DNA from: Eonycteris spelaea
Lineage: Eukaryota > Chordata > Mammalia > Chiroptera > Pteropodidae
DNA length: 64,000 nucleotides
Reading direction: 5' to 3'
Assembly (NCBI GenBank): GCA_003508835.1
Contig: PUFA01000144.1
Span: 1,302,001-1,366,000 of the forward strand
Made by a program: the position numbers and the translations under genes. Under the pieces are notes generated by a model. The model had not been told where the DNA came from. It searched no databases and saw only the letters and a program-made list of their open reading frames with translations. Positions 25,075-35,360 of the stretch are shown here, one piece after another (within the stretch, counting starts at the first letter, position 1; each line of letters starts with the position of its first letter).

Positions 25075-25315
25075 TACCCAGCTCCTTTCACAGACAAATG
25101 GGAGCTTAATTCCATACTGGGTTGACATTCTCTAATTGTTTCTCATTATCTTGCATGGAGTCCTTTCATTTTCATAAGTCAATGATAAACTAAATGAACA
25201 TAAAAACCATGTCTTACATTCCCTTGTCTCTATAGTTCATTCCACGTGGCCTGCTGCCGGCACGTGGCAGAGCACTCAATAAATGTTGATCTAAAGCTGA
25301 ATTTATCTACTGAGG
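25075..25315 (+). repeat. L2/MIR-like 3' end
   Basis: 'cttgtctctatagttcatt', 'cagagcactcaataaatgt' and the trailing AT-rich bases resemble the sense 3' terminus of L2. The upstream part is too diverged to place. Confidence 0.5.
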
Positions 25316-25384
25316 ATATTTCTACTAGTGTTTAAACTAAAGAAATGCCAAAATTATCATTAATCATGTAAAGATGAATTAATT

Positions 25385-26285
25385 CATTAGTAATTTAACA
25401 AAATTTGCTGACTGTCTACTAGGTTCTATGCTAAACACTGGAGATTAGAAGAGACCATCCTCATGTTTCCAGCATCAGGAAGCCTACAGTTGTGCAGAGG
25501 GCACAGGGACGTGCAAATAATTATAGCAGTGTGGAAAGGGATTGGGGTATTTGAGAAGGAATACAAGTACACAGTGTTGGGACAGAGTCTCTCAGCATGG
25601 GGTCAGGGAAGGCTCTGCAGAGGTGACAATATTGCTTTTAAGCCATGGAAGACAAATAGAAATCCAGTAGATGCGGAGGGAGAAATGAACTGAATGGGTA
25701 GTGAGAAGAGACCGTCCAAGGGCACAAAGACTTGAGAGCACTGTGGGCTTTGGGAACACCAGGGCGAGGTGCCTTTGGAGGCATAGCAGGAAGTCTGGCC
25801 AGAAAGGTAGATAGGGGCCAAGCTGAATGCCAGCACCATCTCTTAGACCATACCCACAAAAATATTTAACCAGTCTCACTGGAATACAAGTAAAACAGAT
25901 AACGGCCAGCAGGTCTGGTTGGGAGAAGGGAAAGCAGAGACCCACTTGCTCAGCTCCTCCTAAGTCTGATGCCCTAACCTCTCAGTATGTGATGTGATGA
26001 GGGAGGAGCTGCAGAGGAGCCCCCTAGGACTTTGAGGGGTAATTTGAAAAATGCTGTGGCAATTGGGGAAGAAATGGATAACTACTAAAAATAGAGGAAT
26101 ATGCTCAGGTAGATCAGTGGTTTAGAGAGGACAGTGGCAGGAGGACTTTGAACAAGTTAGAAGAGACACAGCCATAGGTGGGAGAGTAGTCCAGCCTGGC
26201 ATAGGGCAGTGGGTAGGGGTGGAAAGGACATGGAAGACTCAGGAACTCATTACAGCACTTTACAGATGGAATCCACATTATTTAG
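25385..26285 (-). repeat. L2 LINE, 3' portion, diverged
   Basis: 'tgctgactgtctactaggt', 'ttctatgctaaacactgga', 'ggtcagggaaggctctgca' and 'agtccaagggcacaaag'-like phrases run in reverse L2 order to about 25960. The remaining part to 26285 is compatible but weaker. Antisense to the gene. Confidence 0.65.
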
Positions 26286-26599
26286 AGACTAGATCTAGGG
26301 GACCAACCAGAGAGAAAGAGAATCATGGGAAAATCAAAGAGCTTTGGGAACCAGAGTCCATTAATAGAAGTCGTCGGTGAAGCAGAACCTGAATTATGAC
26401 AGAGGGAAACTCAGGCAGGACAGAGCTGAAGCCATGACCTGTCGTATGAACCCCCAGGACACAAAGGGCATGGGGGCCTGCTGGGAAAACAATGGGTAGC
26501 CAATGACTGTCCTGACTTGTAAACTAACCTCGCTACACTGCTGGGACGGTGAAAGTACAGAGCCACGTGCCGATTGGACTGAGATGGAGCTGGTCCGCA

Positions 26600-26970
26600 C
26601 ATGCTTTGCTGGAGGCAGTGTAATTTGGAAAAAAATATTTTTGAGAAGCAATTTGCATGCCATCGAGTGATAAAAATGTTCAAACCATTTGACCTAGTAA
26701 TTCTACATGTAGGAATTTACCCTCAGGAAATAGCGTAAAAGAATGAAAAGCCTATGTTCATCCATCCAAATGTCAAATAATTAATTAAGCAATTAATTAG
26801 AAATAAAACATTATACTACACACAACCCATGGATTCTGCTAGGTGAATGAATATGATCTCTGTGGCCATGTTAATAATAGTAAAACATAATAAACAACCA
26901 TGGAACAATAGGTTTAATACACTATGAGACATCCATATGATAGACTGTTATGCTTTAATACTACTGTATG
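26600..26970 (+). repeat. L1M 3' fragment
   Basis: 'gagaagcaatttgcatgcc', 'tttgacctagtaattctac', 'aggaatttaccctcaggaa' and 'acatccatatgatagactg' follow the 3' part of an old L1 on the plus strand. Non-coding. Confidence 0.75.
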
Positions 26971-26994
26971 ACACAAGCAGAATTCTAAGCAGCC

Positions 26995-27245
26995 TGCTTG
27001 CTGCTGTGGTTAAGAGCACATTCTGTTGCGTTTTCTGCTTAGGCCTGAATTCTGACTGTACCATGTCCTGGCACCTGACCTCGGCAAGTTCATTGGTGCC
27101 TCTAAGGCTCAGTGTCTTTAACAGTAAGGTGGTATAACAATACTACCACTCGTGGGGTTGCTGTCAAGATTAAATGAGAAAAGGTATGCAAAGTGCTTAG
27201 CGTAATTCCTAGCACACAAGTTCTCAGAAAAAGCGAGTTGTTATT
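26995..27245 (+). repeat. MIR SINE, near full length
   Basis: 'gctgtggttaagagcacat', 'cctgaattctgactgtacc', 'gttgctgtcaagattaaat' and 'gcaaagtgcttagcgtaa' match the whole MIR order on the plus strand. It ends about 250 bases before exon C4. Confidence 0.88.
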
Positions 27246-27494
27246 TTAAATATGTAAAAATGTGTGTCAATAGAAAAAGACTGACAGAGACTGCCCCAAT
27301 TTCTAACCCCAGATTTATAGCCCTAGGAAATACTATGGGTGATTTGTTTCCTCTATTTTGTTTAGTATTATTTCCTTAAAACCTTTGTGGACATAGGCAA
27401 CACAAAAGATCGAGAAATAGGCAAAGCATTTTGACCTGTCAGTTCATCCAGCAGAAGTCAGGATCATAGTCAGGGCCTGTTTTTCTCTTCGCAG

Positions 27495-27702
27495 CCGTGT
27501 TCGGCCAGCGTTTGGATGAGACTGTGGCCTATGAGCAGAAGTTTGGCCCCCACCTGGTGCCCATCCTGGTGGAGAAGTGTGCGGAGTTCATCCTTGAGCA
27601 CGGCCTGAATGAAGAAGGCATCTTTCGACTACCTGGGCAGGACAATCTAGTGAAGCAGCTCAGAGATGCTTTCGATGCTGGGGAGCGGCCCTCTTTTGAC
27701 AG
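27495..27702 (+). CDS. ARHGAP25: ARHGAP25 coding exon C4 (start of RhoGAP domain, arginine finger)
   Basis: Residues 149-217 and two bases of codon 218. It opens the RhoGAP domain: [18 protein letters not shown], then [16 protein letters not shown], then EEGIFRLPG. The Arg of GIFRLPG (codon 27626-27628, residue 193) is the catalytic arginine finger that enters the GTPase active site. It goes on to [15 protein letters not shown]. Acceptor AG is 27493-27494 and donor GT 27703-27704 ('gtacgc'). It enters in phase 1 and leaves in phase 2, 208 bases. The first codon formed across the junction is Ala (G+CC), one residue more than the human isoform I recall (G-V-F rather than G-A-V-F). The product should act on Rac in phagocytes; that comes from knowledge of the human protein. 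Confidence 0.95.
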
Positions 27703-29739
27703 GTACGCTGTCCTTGCCTTGCCCTCCCCTCTGCCTCAGGTGGGTGAGGGGACCTCTTTCTTCCACTTGAGCAATGGGACTCACACAGACACTTCCAAGA
27801 GCCTGGCTTGCAACAGAAAGAGCCTTTTGTTTTGCTCATAATTCAGAATCTGGGAGCACAGGTAGGAGAGTATGATAATCAAGTACCTGAGAGATGATGT
27901 GAACTAGAACAGAAACCTACTGGGCAGAGTCAAGAGATGTTTAGGATATAGGCGAAGGGGAAGTGCAGAGTAGCTCCAGGGCCGCCCTTCGGGGCACGTG
28001 AGGATCATGGAAGAGCTGAGCTGGCTGTACAACAGATTCGGTGTGGTGGAGAATGCGCCATGTCTAGAACTAAGGGCTCCGATGGTCTTCCTCAGTTTTC
28101 CTGAAGTGGCCCAAACCAGGACTTATCAGTTTGGGAGACCACTGCACTGTCCAATTCTGAACTTAGTTCTGAGCCCTTATGGAAGGAGTACATACTGACA
28201 GCTTGGCAACCTGGTGTTCTCGAGTCGAGGTTGCCCAGTCCTGTTTGGGGCGTATGGGGTGTAGTGCATTTCTCCCCACCATCCCTCTCCCACCCCACCT
28301 CCTCCTGCCACCCAGTCAAAGTTTTCTTCTCTGCCATACTCAGCTAGTACACCCCCATCTCTGACATTGCACACTCTCTGCCTATTGTGCAATGTTTGTC
28401 CTGGTAGCCTGCATGTGCTTGTCCTGCTGGCAAGAAAGAGCCATTGTTCTTTCTAAATCAACAGCCCATTAACCAAGATTTAGTAAGAAGGTCCTGAATG
28501 CTATCCAGTTTCCAAGGGTTGAAATTCTCCATAAGGTTATTTAAGACTGGGGCCCAGGGCTGATTCTGGGAAAATGATGAATAGCTGAGTATCATGTTCT
28601 GTTGACAGTCTCACTGCTCACCTCTCCCTCACCTCTCACTCCAATCACCAACGTTGTCCATTCTCCCTCTGAAGCCTCTCTAAGACCCATCTGTTTCCAT
28701 TCTCACAGCACTGTCTTAGTTTGGGCCACCGTTATGTGTCTTTACTGACCTTGCATGTAATAGGTTAATTTACCAAGGGCACTATGTTTTAACAGGAAAT
28801 CAATGGGCGGAGTTGTTATTGGGACTATAACAGGTTATAGGCATCAAATTTAAGAAGCTCTTCAGCAGCACCATAAATTGCATTTCATTAAAAGGTACCT
28901 GTTCAATTAAGCTCGCCACCTTTACATTCAGTTTTCTTCTTATGTTTTTAATTAGCTTTGAGTTGATCAAAAGATACAGGTGAGTTGCTGCTAAAGCAAT
29001 GCAAACAGCCAGGAAGAGGAGAGGTGATTTGTGGGTTTACCAAATACCTGCCCTAGGCTTGAGCTCATGCATCTATAAAATCAGCTTGGCTAGTGGAGTC
29101 AGGGTCTTTGATTCCTCTGAAATATTTGGAGCTGGAAGGAAGAAAGTGATCACACATCTCCACTGCCAGAACTGAGGGGTAGCATTTCTACATCCATCAT
29201 AAATGTGGAGGGCTCTTCAGGCTCCTCCCAAGACTGAATCTTGGGTCCACATGACTCTTGTGGGGACCCATCTAAATCTTCTAAATTGGTATATGTGCAG
29301 TTCCACCACGAGATCCCCCAGTGAAGAAAAACAAAGGAGCGCTAATCTGATAGATTCTAGTATAGGTGTGTCTGGCTCCCATTGAACATATAAATATGAT
29401 TTTAAAAATCTCTTTGTCCAGTCTCTACTGGACTGGATATCAACCAACCACAAAGCCAGTATACTTCCAATACCTATATTTCTGTGAGAAACACATAGAC
29501 ATTCTGCATTATAAGATGAGTGCTTCAAGGGGAGGGGAACAGGGCCATCTAAAGGGCCTTGGCTAATCTCTGATGGAGCAGGTGTTGAACTCAGGAGCCA
29601 GCTGGCTCTTGACTTGCTCTTAGGCCTTGATTTTAAAATATCACTTAAGATGTTTCACTGGGTTAGAGGAACAAGCAAATTGAGGGAAAATGCTATAAAT
29701 TTAGATTATAACAATGATATCTGAGCCCAATTCTAATGG

Positions 29740-29990
29740 GGCACAGACATTGAACAAAAAATTGACAAAAATAACTGTATAACTCCCATTATGTTAAGTG
29801 CTAAAAATGAAAATGATGGTACTATGAGAATTTAGAACAGGAGGCTTTGACATGGTCTGGTGGACTTAAGGAGGTCCCCAAGAAAATGACATTTAACCTG
29901 AGACACAATAAACAAGAATGAGGAGTTAGCCAGGCAAAGCACCCTGGTGAAATGAATCGGCAGCCTTCTCTGGCTTTTAGTGTTCTAAGA
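29740..29990 (-). repeat. L2 LINE 3' fragment
   Basis: 'gttaagtgctaaaaatgaa', 'aaaatgacatttaacctga' and 'gagttagccaggcaaagca' follow the reverse L2 order (the usual 'gtgacatttgagctgaga' block). Diverged. Confidence 0.6.
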
Positions 29991-31139
29991 TGAATATATA
30001 GCTAATTGTGTTTTTGATTGTAACTTTAAAATATCTATACTGTGTCTGTGGTTATGAACCCTTTCTGTTCTAATGTTGGATATTTTTGCTTAGTTTCTCC
30101 TGATTAAACTACCTATTACTTTGTCTCTTTTATTATTGTTGTTTCTCTTCAAATATTCTGTTTTTTGATGTATCATCTATGTTGTTTCTCTCATTTTAAA
30201 TTCTTTGTTTTCTACATTCATTTTCTTGGTGTGCTCTGAGTGTTGGGGGTTGTGCATCGAAGAATGGAACCCTGGGTAGGAGGCTGGGCAGAATCTTGCA
30301 AAAGACGATGTCCTTCTGAAATCTGGAAAGGAAAGTCAGGGAGAGGTTTATAGAGATTCTTATGACATCTGGATAGTAGAATTGAAGAGCTTGGACAGAC
30401 CAATTGCAGGTAGGGTGAGGGAGAGGCCCCAGTCAAATAGGAGACCCTGGATTCTGATGAAGACCATGTGTGGACTATGATGCAGGGACATTAGGAGAGT
30501 ACCACTCCTGCAAGGTGTCTGCTGGTTGTCTTTCTGACATTTTCTTGGGAACTTCTCATGTATTTGACAAGGCTTTGCCTGGGGATTTTTGGACGGTGAC
30601 TCAGCAGGGAAGACTTTTCCAGAATCCCCACCCCCGATTTCCTGAGGGCAACAGTGGAGCACAGACAGGGCTCTGTGCCAGCTCAGAATTCTCCTGTAGA
30701 GGTACAGAGTTCACAGGCTACAACGGGCGAGAGCCGTTGAGAAGACAGCACCAACCACTGGCTGTTAAAAACAAACAAACATTCACACAAAATGCCAAGA
30801 CAGCTTTACAGTCGAGTTCTGACGTACTTGTTTCTGCTACCTCAAACACCTTCCTTCTCCTCCTGTCCAATCTACCCCTCCTGCCCGTTCTCCAGGAAGT
30901 ATCTCCACCCAGCAGATTCTATATTTCACATCACTGAAACCAGGGGGATACTCAGATCATCTGAACCTCTTACTACATCATGACTTTTGAAATACTACCA
31001 GGACTGTCCCTTAAGAGTACCAGTTTTTCTTGATGTATAATAAATCAATACCTCTTCACTAATGATCTTCAATTATATGATAGATTCAGACTTGTTTTCT
31101 CTGCAAAATAAATTCGATAGTTCTATAAAGGAAGGGTCA

Positions 31140-31470
31140 GAAGATGTTTTAAAAGGGCTACGTATGAAATATTTAGGTTTTACTGGCCAGTTTCTGCTGT
31201 AGCTACTCAACTCTGCTCTTAAAGTAAAACATCAGCCAAACACTATGCAAAAATGAACAAATGTAGTTGTATTCCTGTTAACACTTTATTTATATCGCTG
31301 AAATTTGAATTTTATGTAATTTTCACAGGTTGTGAAATATTCTCTTTTTGAGTTATTTTCCCAACCACTTAAAAAATGTAAAATCCATTCTTAGCTCACA
31401 GGCTGTACAAATATAGGCAGTGGGCCAGATTTGGCTCCTGGGCCACGGCTTGTCAACTTCTGCTGTAAAC
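31140..31470 (+). repeat. hAT-type (Charlie-group-like) DNA transposon
   Basis: 'gaaatatttaggttttact', 'gctactcaactctgctctt', 'gtgggccagatttggctcc' and 'ggccacggcttgtcaactt' follow a widespread non-autonomous hAT element in order. No transposase frame is present. Family name not assigned with certainty. Confidence 0.65.
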
Positions 31471-31794
31471 CAGAGAAGCTGGGCTGAAGACCTGAGTCTC
31501 TTTCAGCTAATCAGGCAATCAATCATATGAACGCTGTCCGAGTTCTTGCAACAGGGCTTCCTCTCCCCACGCTCCAGGCTGATACACAAGCTGCCCGCCC
31601 CATGCTCTCACTGCTCAGAAGAGTCTCTATGGCCCTTCAACTCTGCATTGATGTCCTTTTCCCACATTTCCATACGCTCCCAGGTCCTGGGCTTCCGCTC
31701 TCATGGCACTAACCACACAGTATTACAATGACTTGGTAACGTTTGAGTTTCTGAAGCTCTGTGGCTCTCGGAGGTTGAGTATTCTGTGTTTCCT

Positions 31795-31905
31795 TTAGGT
31801 TCAACACTGAAATCGCACTGCCTGATATAGTATCTTGCCTCTAGTAGGTTTTCTCAATGCTTATTGACTGAATGAATGATTGAATGAATGATTGCATGAA
31901 TATGT
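31795..31905 (+). repeat. L2 3' end with (TGAATGAT)n tail
   Basis: 'gcctctagtaggttttctc' and 'aatgcttattgactgaatg' are the sense L2 3' terminus. The tail has expanded into a short TGAATGAT repeat. Confidence 0.75.
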
Positions 31906-32316
31906 GTGAATCCCAGAACTATTCTAAGGTTCTGAGGGATCAAAGAGATCAATAGACCGTGGAGGTAAAGGAGTTATCACATGAAAATGAGACACTAAGG
32001 ACAGAATACTAAACTGTGAGGGGCTAAGTGGCTTGAAGGAAGAAGAAAACAATGAAGACTAAACGGTTGGAGTTCTAACGAGAAAGCAGATCATCAACTT
32101 TTCTTTGAGGCAGTTAGGTGGAAGAGATAAAGACAGAAAATTATTATTCCAGAAGGGAGTATTAGCAAAAATGTTTTGGTCGGATACACCTTATCAGACT
32201 CTACTCCTCTGCAAAACTCCCCTTTGAAACCTGAGATTTTTTTTCAGTAGATCACCAGTGGGGAGGTGAGAATTCTGGAATTTTGCTTCCAAAAAGCACT
32301 GATTATTTTCTTCCAG

Positions 32317-32448
32317 AGATACAGATGTGCACACAGTGGCCTCCCTGTTAAAGCTCTACCTCCGAGACCTCCCAGAGCCGTGGTTCCCTGGAGCCAGTAT
32401 GAGGGGTTTTTGCTCTGCGGACAGCTCATGAATACAGATGAAGCAAAG
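32317..32448 (+). CDS. ARHGAP25: ARHGAP25 coding exon C5 (RhoGAP domain) with 1-base deletion
   Basis: Carries a frameshift. From the acceptor (AG 32315-32316) the frame reads [21 protein letters not shown], ending at CCG 32378-32380. The next conserved residues ([16 protein letters not shown]) are in the frame one base lower (first codon GTG 32380-32382). The exon is 132 bases; 133 are needed to join phase 2 to phase 0, so exactly one base is missing, most simply one G of CCGGTGG. As written the frame runs on through about 16 wrong residues to TGA 32429-32431. That would give a product of about 255 residues from ATG 3232, lacking the second half of the RhoGAP domain and the coiled coil. The donor after AAG (32448) is 'gttggt', weaker than the other donors. 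The exon is otherwise well conserved, which argues for an error or a very recent lesion. Confidence 0.92.
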
Positions 32449-33530
32449 GTTGGTGTCTTATTAGAGTTAATTGTCCTGCTTTGGAAGAAAGTGATGGTTA
32501 ACTGAACACTATTCTGGTAGGCAAGCAACAGTGAGTCAGGGGGACCATACCTTTTGGTGAGATATTTGTCAAACTGGAACTTCCTTGACAACCAAAGGCA
32601 AATGAAGCCTATTATGGTGATGGCCTTCATGGGCTATAACAATCCAATAAAGAATTGAGCCATAATCAAATACCCCCCAAGTCACTTAAAAATTAGTAAG
32701 AGAAGGAAGATGTATCTGAGAAGGGTTTCAAGCAATGTGGCCCTGTTGAGATCCAATGGGACATGAGACACAGGTTAGACTGACGAAACTGGAAGGCAGG
32801 TGAGAGGTCAGAATGTAATAGCTCCATGATGACCATGCATATCAGACATGGGCATATGAAGAATGCATGTGCCAGAGGAAAGAAAGGCAGGGAGCTTTTC
32901 TTTGTTCTTTACAGCTTCAGCAGCCTGTAGGGTCTGTAGCTCCTTGTCCTTCCCCTCTCTGGCACATGCATTCTTTATATGACTGTCTTTGACATTCATG
33001 GTCATTACAAAGCTAAACATTCGGACCTCTCACCTGCCCTCCATATTGGCCAACCTGCTCTTATGTCCCAGCGGGTCTCAGCAAGGCCATATTGCTGAAA
33101 CCCTTCCCAGAAGCATCCTTCATCTCCAGCTAAGTTTAAAGTGACTTGCAAAGGGTATTTTGTTATAGTCCAATTCTTTATTGGAATGTTACATCTCAAA
33201 CATTTCTTAAGCAAATAATTATTGTGAGGGTGAGTTGTCAAATAGTCCTTGCCTCAGGGTAGCCCCGCATCGGGTAAGAGGACATAATAACAGGCAAACT
33301 AAAAAATACACCACACAAAAAAACAATGAGCCTCCCATACATTTTTGTAAGATCTTGTGAATTTATTGCTTTTCAAAATAAAAAAATTATTTAAAAACAC
33401 ACAAAAAACTTTAGGAACAGGAGTGACTGCCAGAGTGTTGCTTCTGCACAGACATACCAGTTACATTCCAGGGTCTCATTACTGGCAAGTGAGCATGTTC
33501 ATTTTACTAGAGTTAAAAACCTCTTTCCAG
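32449..33530 (+). other. ARHGAP25: ARHGAP25 intron C5-C6
   Basis: A 1.1 kb intron, half of it made of one imperfect palindrome (separate entry). The rest (33200-33530) is AT-rich with no feature recognised. Acceptor 'ctctttccag' is at 33521-33530. Confidence 0.85.
32638..33190. repeat. ~550 bp imperfect inverted repeat (palindrome)
   Basis: The left arm (about 32638-32895) and the reverse complement of the right arm (about 32939-33190) share an ordered series of blocks: 'ccaataaagaattg', 'aagtcactt', 'gaagggtttca', 'caggtgagaggtc', 'aatgaccatg'-like and the longest one, 'agaatgcatgtgccagag'. A spacer of about 45 bases separates the arms. By eye identity is roughly 75-80 per cent with small indels. 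I do not recognise the arm sequence as a known repeat. It could be a DNA transposon with long inverted ends or an inverted duplication. Transcribed in the pre-mRNA, it would fold into a long hairpin. Confidence 0.8.
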
Positions 33531-33604
33531 GCTCAGCAGGAGTTGATGAAGCAGCTCTCCATCCTTCCTCAAGACAACTACAGCCTCTTGAGCTACATCT
33601 GCAG
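33531..33604 (+). CDS. ARHGAP25: ARHGAP25 coding exon C6 (RhoGAP domain)
   Basis: Residues 263-286 of the intended protein, plus two bases. It reads AQQELMKQLSILPQDNYSLL, then SYIC and AG. In RhoGAP folds this is the helix and loop before the conserved FLHxI segment. Acceptor AG is 33529-33530 and donor GT 33605-33606 ('gtgaga'). It enters in phase 0 and leaves in phase 2, 74 bases. It is intact, although it lies downstream of the C5 frameshift. Confidence 0.95.
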
Positions 33605-34129
33605 GTGAGAGTCCCTGGTATCAGCTCCAGTTTTCAGCCACATCAGAAAGAAGCCCCTGGATAGAGGAGGAAAGAATGTCCTGTGAACTTGGAGATTCTG
33701 GTCCAGACCTTTGGAAGGTCAACTCTATTTACTTAGCTCCAAGGTAGTTTCCTGTATCCACAAGATAATGCAAAGGATCTCCGGACAATTTTGTTGGCAC
33801 ACAAAATGTACATGCTTCTTCCTCAGGCCTTCCCAGCACTGCCCAGAGTCCTGGGGCATGCAGTGGAACACAGAATCCTTACAATGTTTCTAGAATTATC
33901 TTCTATCTTCTTGACTCTGGGCTATACGCTAGCACCCCAGAGACATTTATTCCAGGCCATCCTTTCTATTTCCCTTTTTGAGGACCTGCCGTGTGTCATC
34001 TTTGTGGAAATATGTAGCATGTGGTTTGACCCAAATCTGGGTGAGTTGGGAACCTGCATCTCCATGTCAAACAGAGATGAAATTTATCTTTACATTTTAA
34101 AAAATGTAGATTTCAGATTATAAAAATGA

Positions 34130-34481
34130 TTGATTTGGAAACCAGGAAAATGCAACGTACTGTAAAAATAAATAAAATTACTCACAACCCTGTACCCAGC
34201 AAAAATCACTATTAACACTTGGGTGTGTCTCCTTCTGGATGTTTTTCTCTCTATGATAGATTTTTACATACATTAATATAAATACAGTGAAGCAATTTTT
34301 TATACCAAATTGGAATTATATATCTATTTTATGTGTATATATATATATGTGTGTATATATATATATGTGTGTGTATATATATGTGTATATATATATGTGT
34401 ATATATATATGTGTATATATATATGTGTACATGTGTATATATATATATATACACATATATATATACACATACACATATATA

Positions 34482-34512
<31 letters not shown>

Positions 34513-34765
34513 AGTTGTATCCTGCTTTTTGGGGCTTAATGTTACATTGCAAGCATTTTCCTATGTCATTAAATAGGATTATAAATAATTCCATAATATT
34601 CTATAACATTTCCTTATGTGGACATACCACCACTTATTTGATAAGTTCTCTATTTGGAATTTTATGTTGCTTCAGCCTATCCACTAAAAAAATGGGTTTT
34701 AGAGTATTTAGAAATCCTTTGTTGATCTGTTCAGCATTTTTTTTTAAATAGTGAATATGAAAACT
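34130..34765. repeat. Old L1-like fragment, interrupted by microsatellite
   Basis: 34130-34320 ('actcacaaccctgtaccc', 'tccttctggatgtttttct') and 34520-34700 ('gcattttcctatgtcatta', 'tgtggacataccaccac') resemble the 3' region of old mammalian L1 elements, probably read on the minus strand. Non-coding; borders uncertain. Confidence 0.5.
34328..34513 (+). repeat. (TA)n(TG)n compound microsatellite
   Basis: About 185 bases of alternating purine-pyrimidine sequence: TATATATGTG units, then a reversed ATACACATATAT part, then a (TG)n run. Because the middle reads as both TATATGTG and CACATATA, it is partly self-complementary. Confidence 0.97.
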
Positions 34766-35238
34766 GCAAGCCTCAAATAGGTAGAATTATAATAAAAATT
34801 GTTAATTATTGAGCAAGGAGGCCTTGTGGATTTCCATTTCTGAGATCTCACAATAAAGTTTTCTTCTCTGGAAACTTGGGTGGGATGGGAGATAAGCTTA
34901 TAAAAGCAGAAAAAGCAGCAGTCAGATACCGGTCTGAGTCCTTCTAGTCTCCTCCCAGCTCTCTGAACTGGATCCTGCCACTGCCAGTGTGACCCCCTTC
35001 CCCACTCCCAGCCCAAAGCCACCGTCACAGCTGAGCAGGCCCCTCCTGGTTTCTCTTCTTCCTTGATCTTGAAACTTTCTGGGTGAAGCTAAACTCTTGT
35101 GAGTACAGCAGGCTGATCCCATTCCTGAGATCAGGAGAAAAGAATTGGAATCTATCCCTGAGATCTCATTGGTACCTGGAAGTGCTTCCTTCTGGCAACT
35201 TTCTATTTCCTACTCTGGGATTTCCTGGCTGCCCACAG

Positions 35239-35360
35239 GTTCCTACACGAAATCCAGCTGAACTGTGCCGTTAACAAGATGAGCGTGGATAATCTGGCTA
35301 CTGTGATTGGTGTGAATCTCATCAGGTCGAAGGTAGAAGACCCTGCTGTGATCATGAAAG
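35239..35360 (+). CDS. ARHGAP25: ARHGAP25 coding exon C7 (RhoGAP domain core)
   Basis: Residues 287-327 of the intended protein. It reads RFLHEIQLNCAVNKMSVDNL, then ATVIGVNLIRSKVEDPAVIM. The MSVDNLATVIGVNL block is a RhoGAP signature; its Asn helps hold the arginine finger and bind the GTPase. Acceptor AG is 35237-35238 and donor GT 35361-35362 ('gtatgg'). It enters in phase 2 and leaves in phase 1, 122 bases. Essentially identical to the human protein as I recall it, which shows the gene has been under constraint until very recently despite the C5 lesion. Confidence 0.96.

Larger units (their letters stand above)
15627..27494 (+). other. ARHGAP25: ARHGAP25 intron C3-C4
   Basis: The longest intron seen (about 11.9 kb). 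It is packed with L2 copies on both strands, an LTR-like repeat, MIRs, a GGAA microsatellite and a small L1M piece, all listed separately. I recognise nothing in 15630-16825, 17575-18120, 18890-19555, 20070-21505, 21700-22265 or 26285-26600. 21690-21770 is an AT-rich stretch with partly self-complementary TTAGCTTAATTAA-type motifs. The acceptor is 'cttcgcag' at 27487-27494. Confidence 0.8.
27703..32316 (+). other. ARHGAP25: ARHGAP25 intron C4-C5
   Basis: I recognise nothing in 27705-29735, 29995-31138 or 31890-32316 beyond short simple repeats; these parts may be unique intronic sequence. The acceptor is unusual: 'ttcttccagag' carries two AGs two bases apart (32315-32316 and 32317-32319 region), with the first in register with the conserved protein. 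Confidence 0.8.
33605..35238 (+). other. ARHGAP25: ARHGAP25 intron C6-C7
   Basis: 33605-34125 and 34770-35238 hold nothing I can assign. The middle is an old L1-like stretch split by a TA/TG microsatellite. Acceptor 'gcccacag' is at 35231-35238. Confidence 0.8.

Noticed and set aside
27703..27841. Extension of exon C4 past 27702 as coding (frame stays open to 27841)
   Set aside because: The conserved protein ends at SFDR with a good GT donor at 27703, and the following residues do not match the family. Intron retention would only add a short unrelated tail.
30470..30937. 155-codon plus frame in intron C4-C5
   Set aside because: No domain, overlapped by an equally plausible minus frame; no supporting signals.
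34287..34594. Tyr/Ile-rich frames on both strands
   Set aside because: Direct translation of the TA/TG microsatellite.
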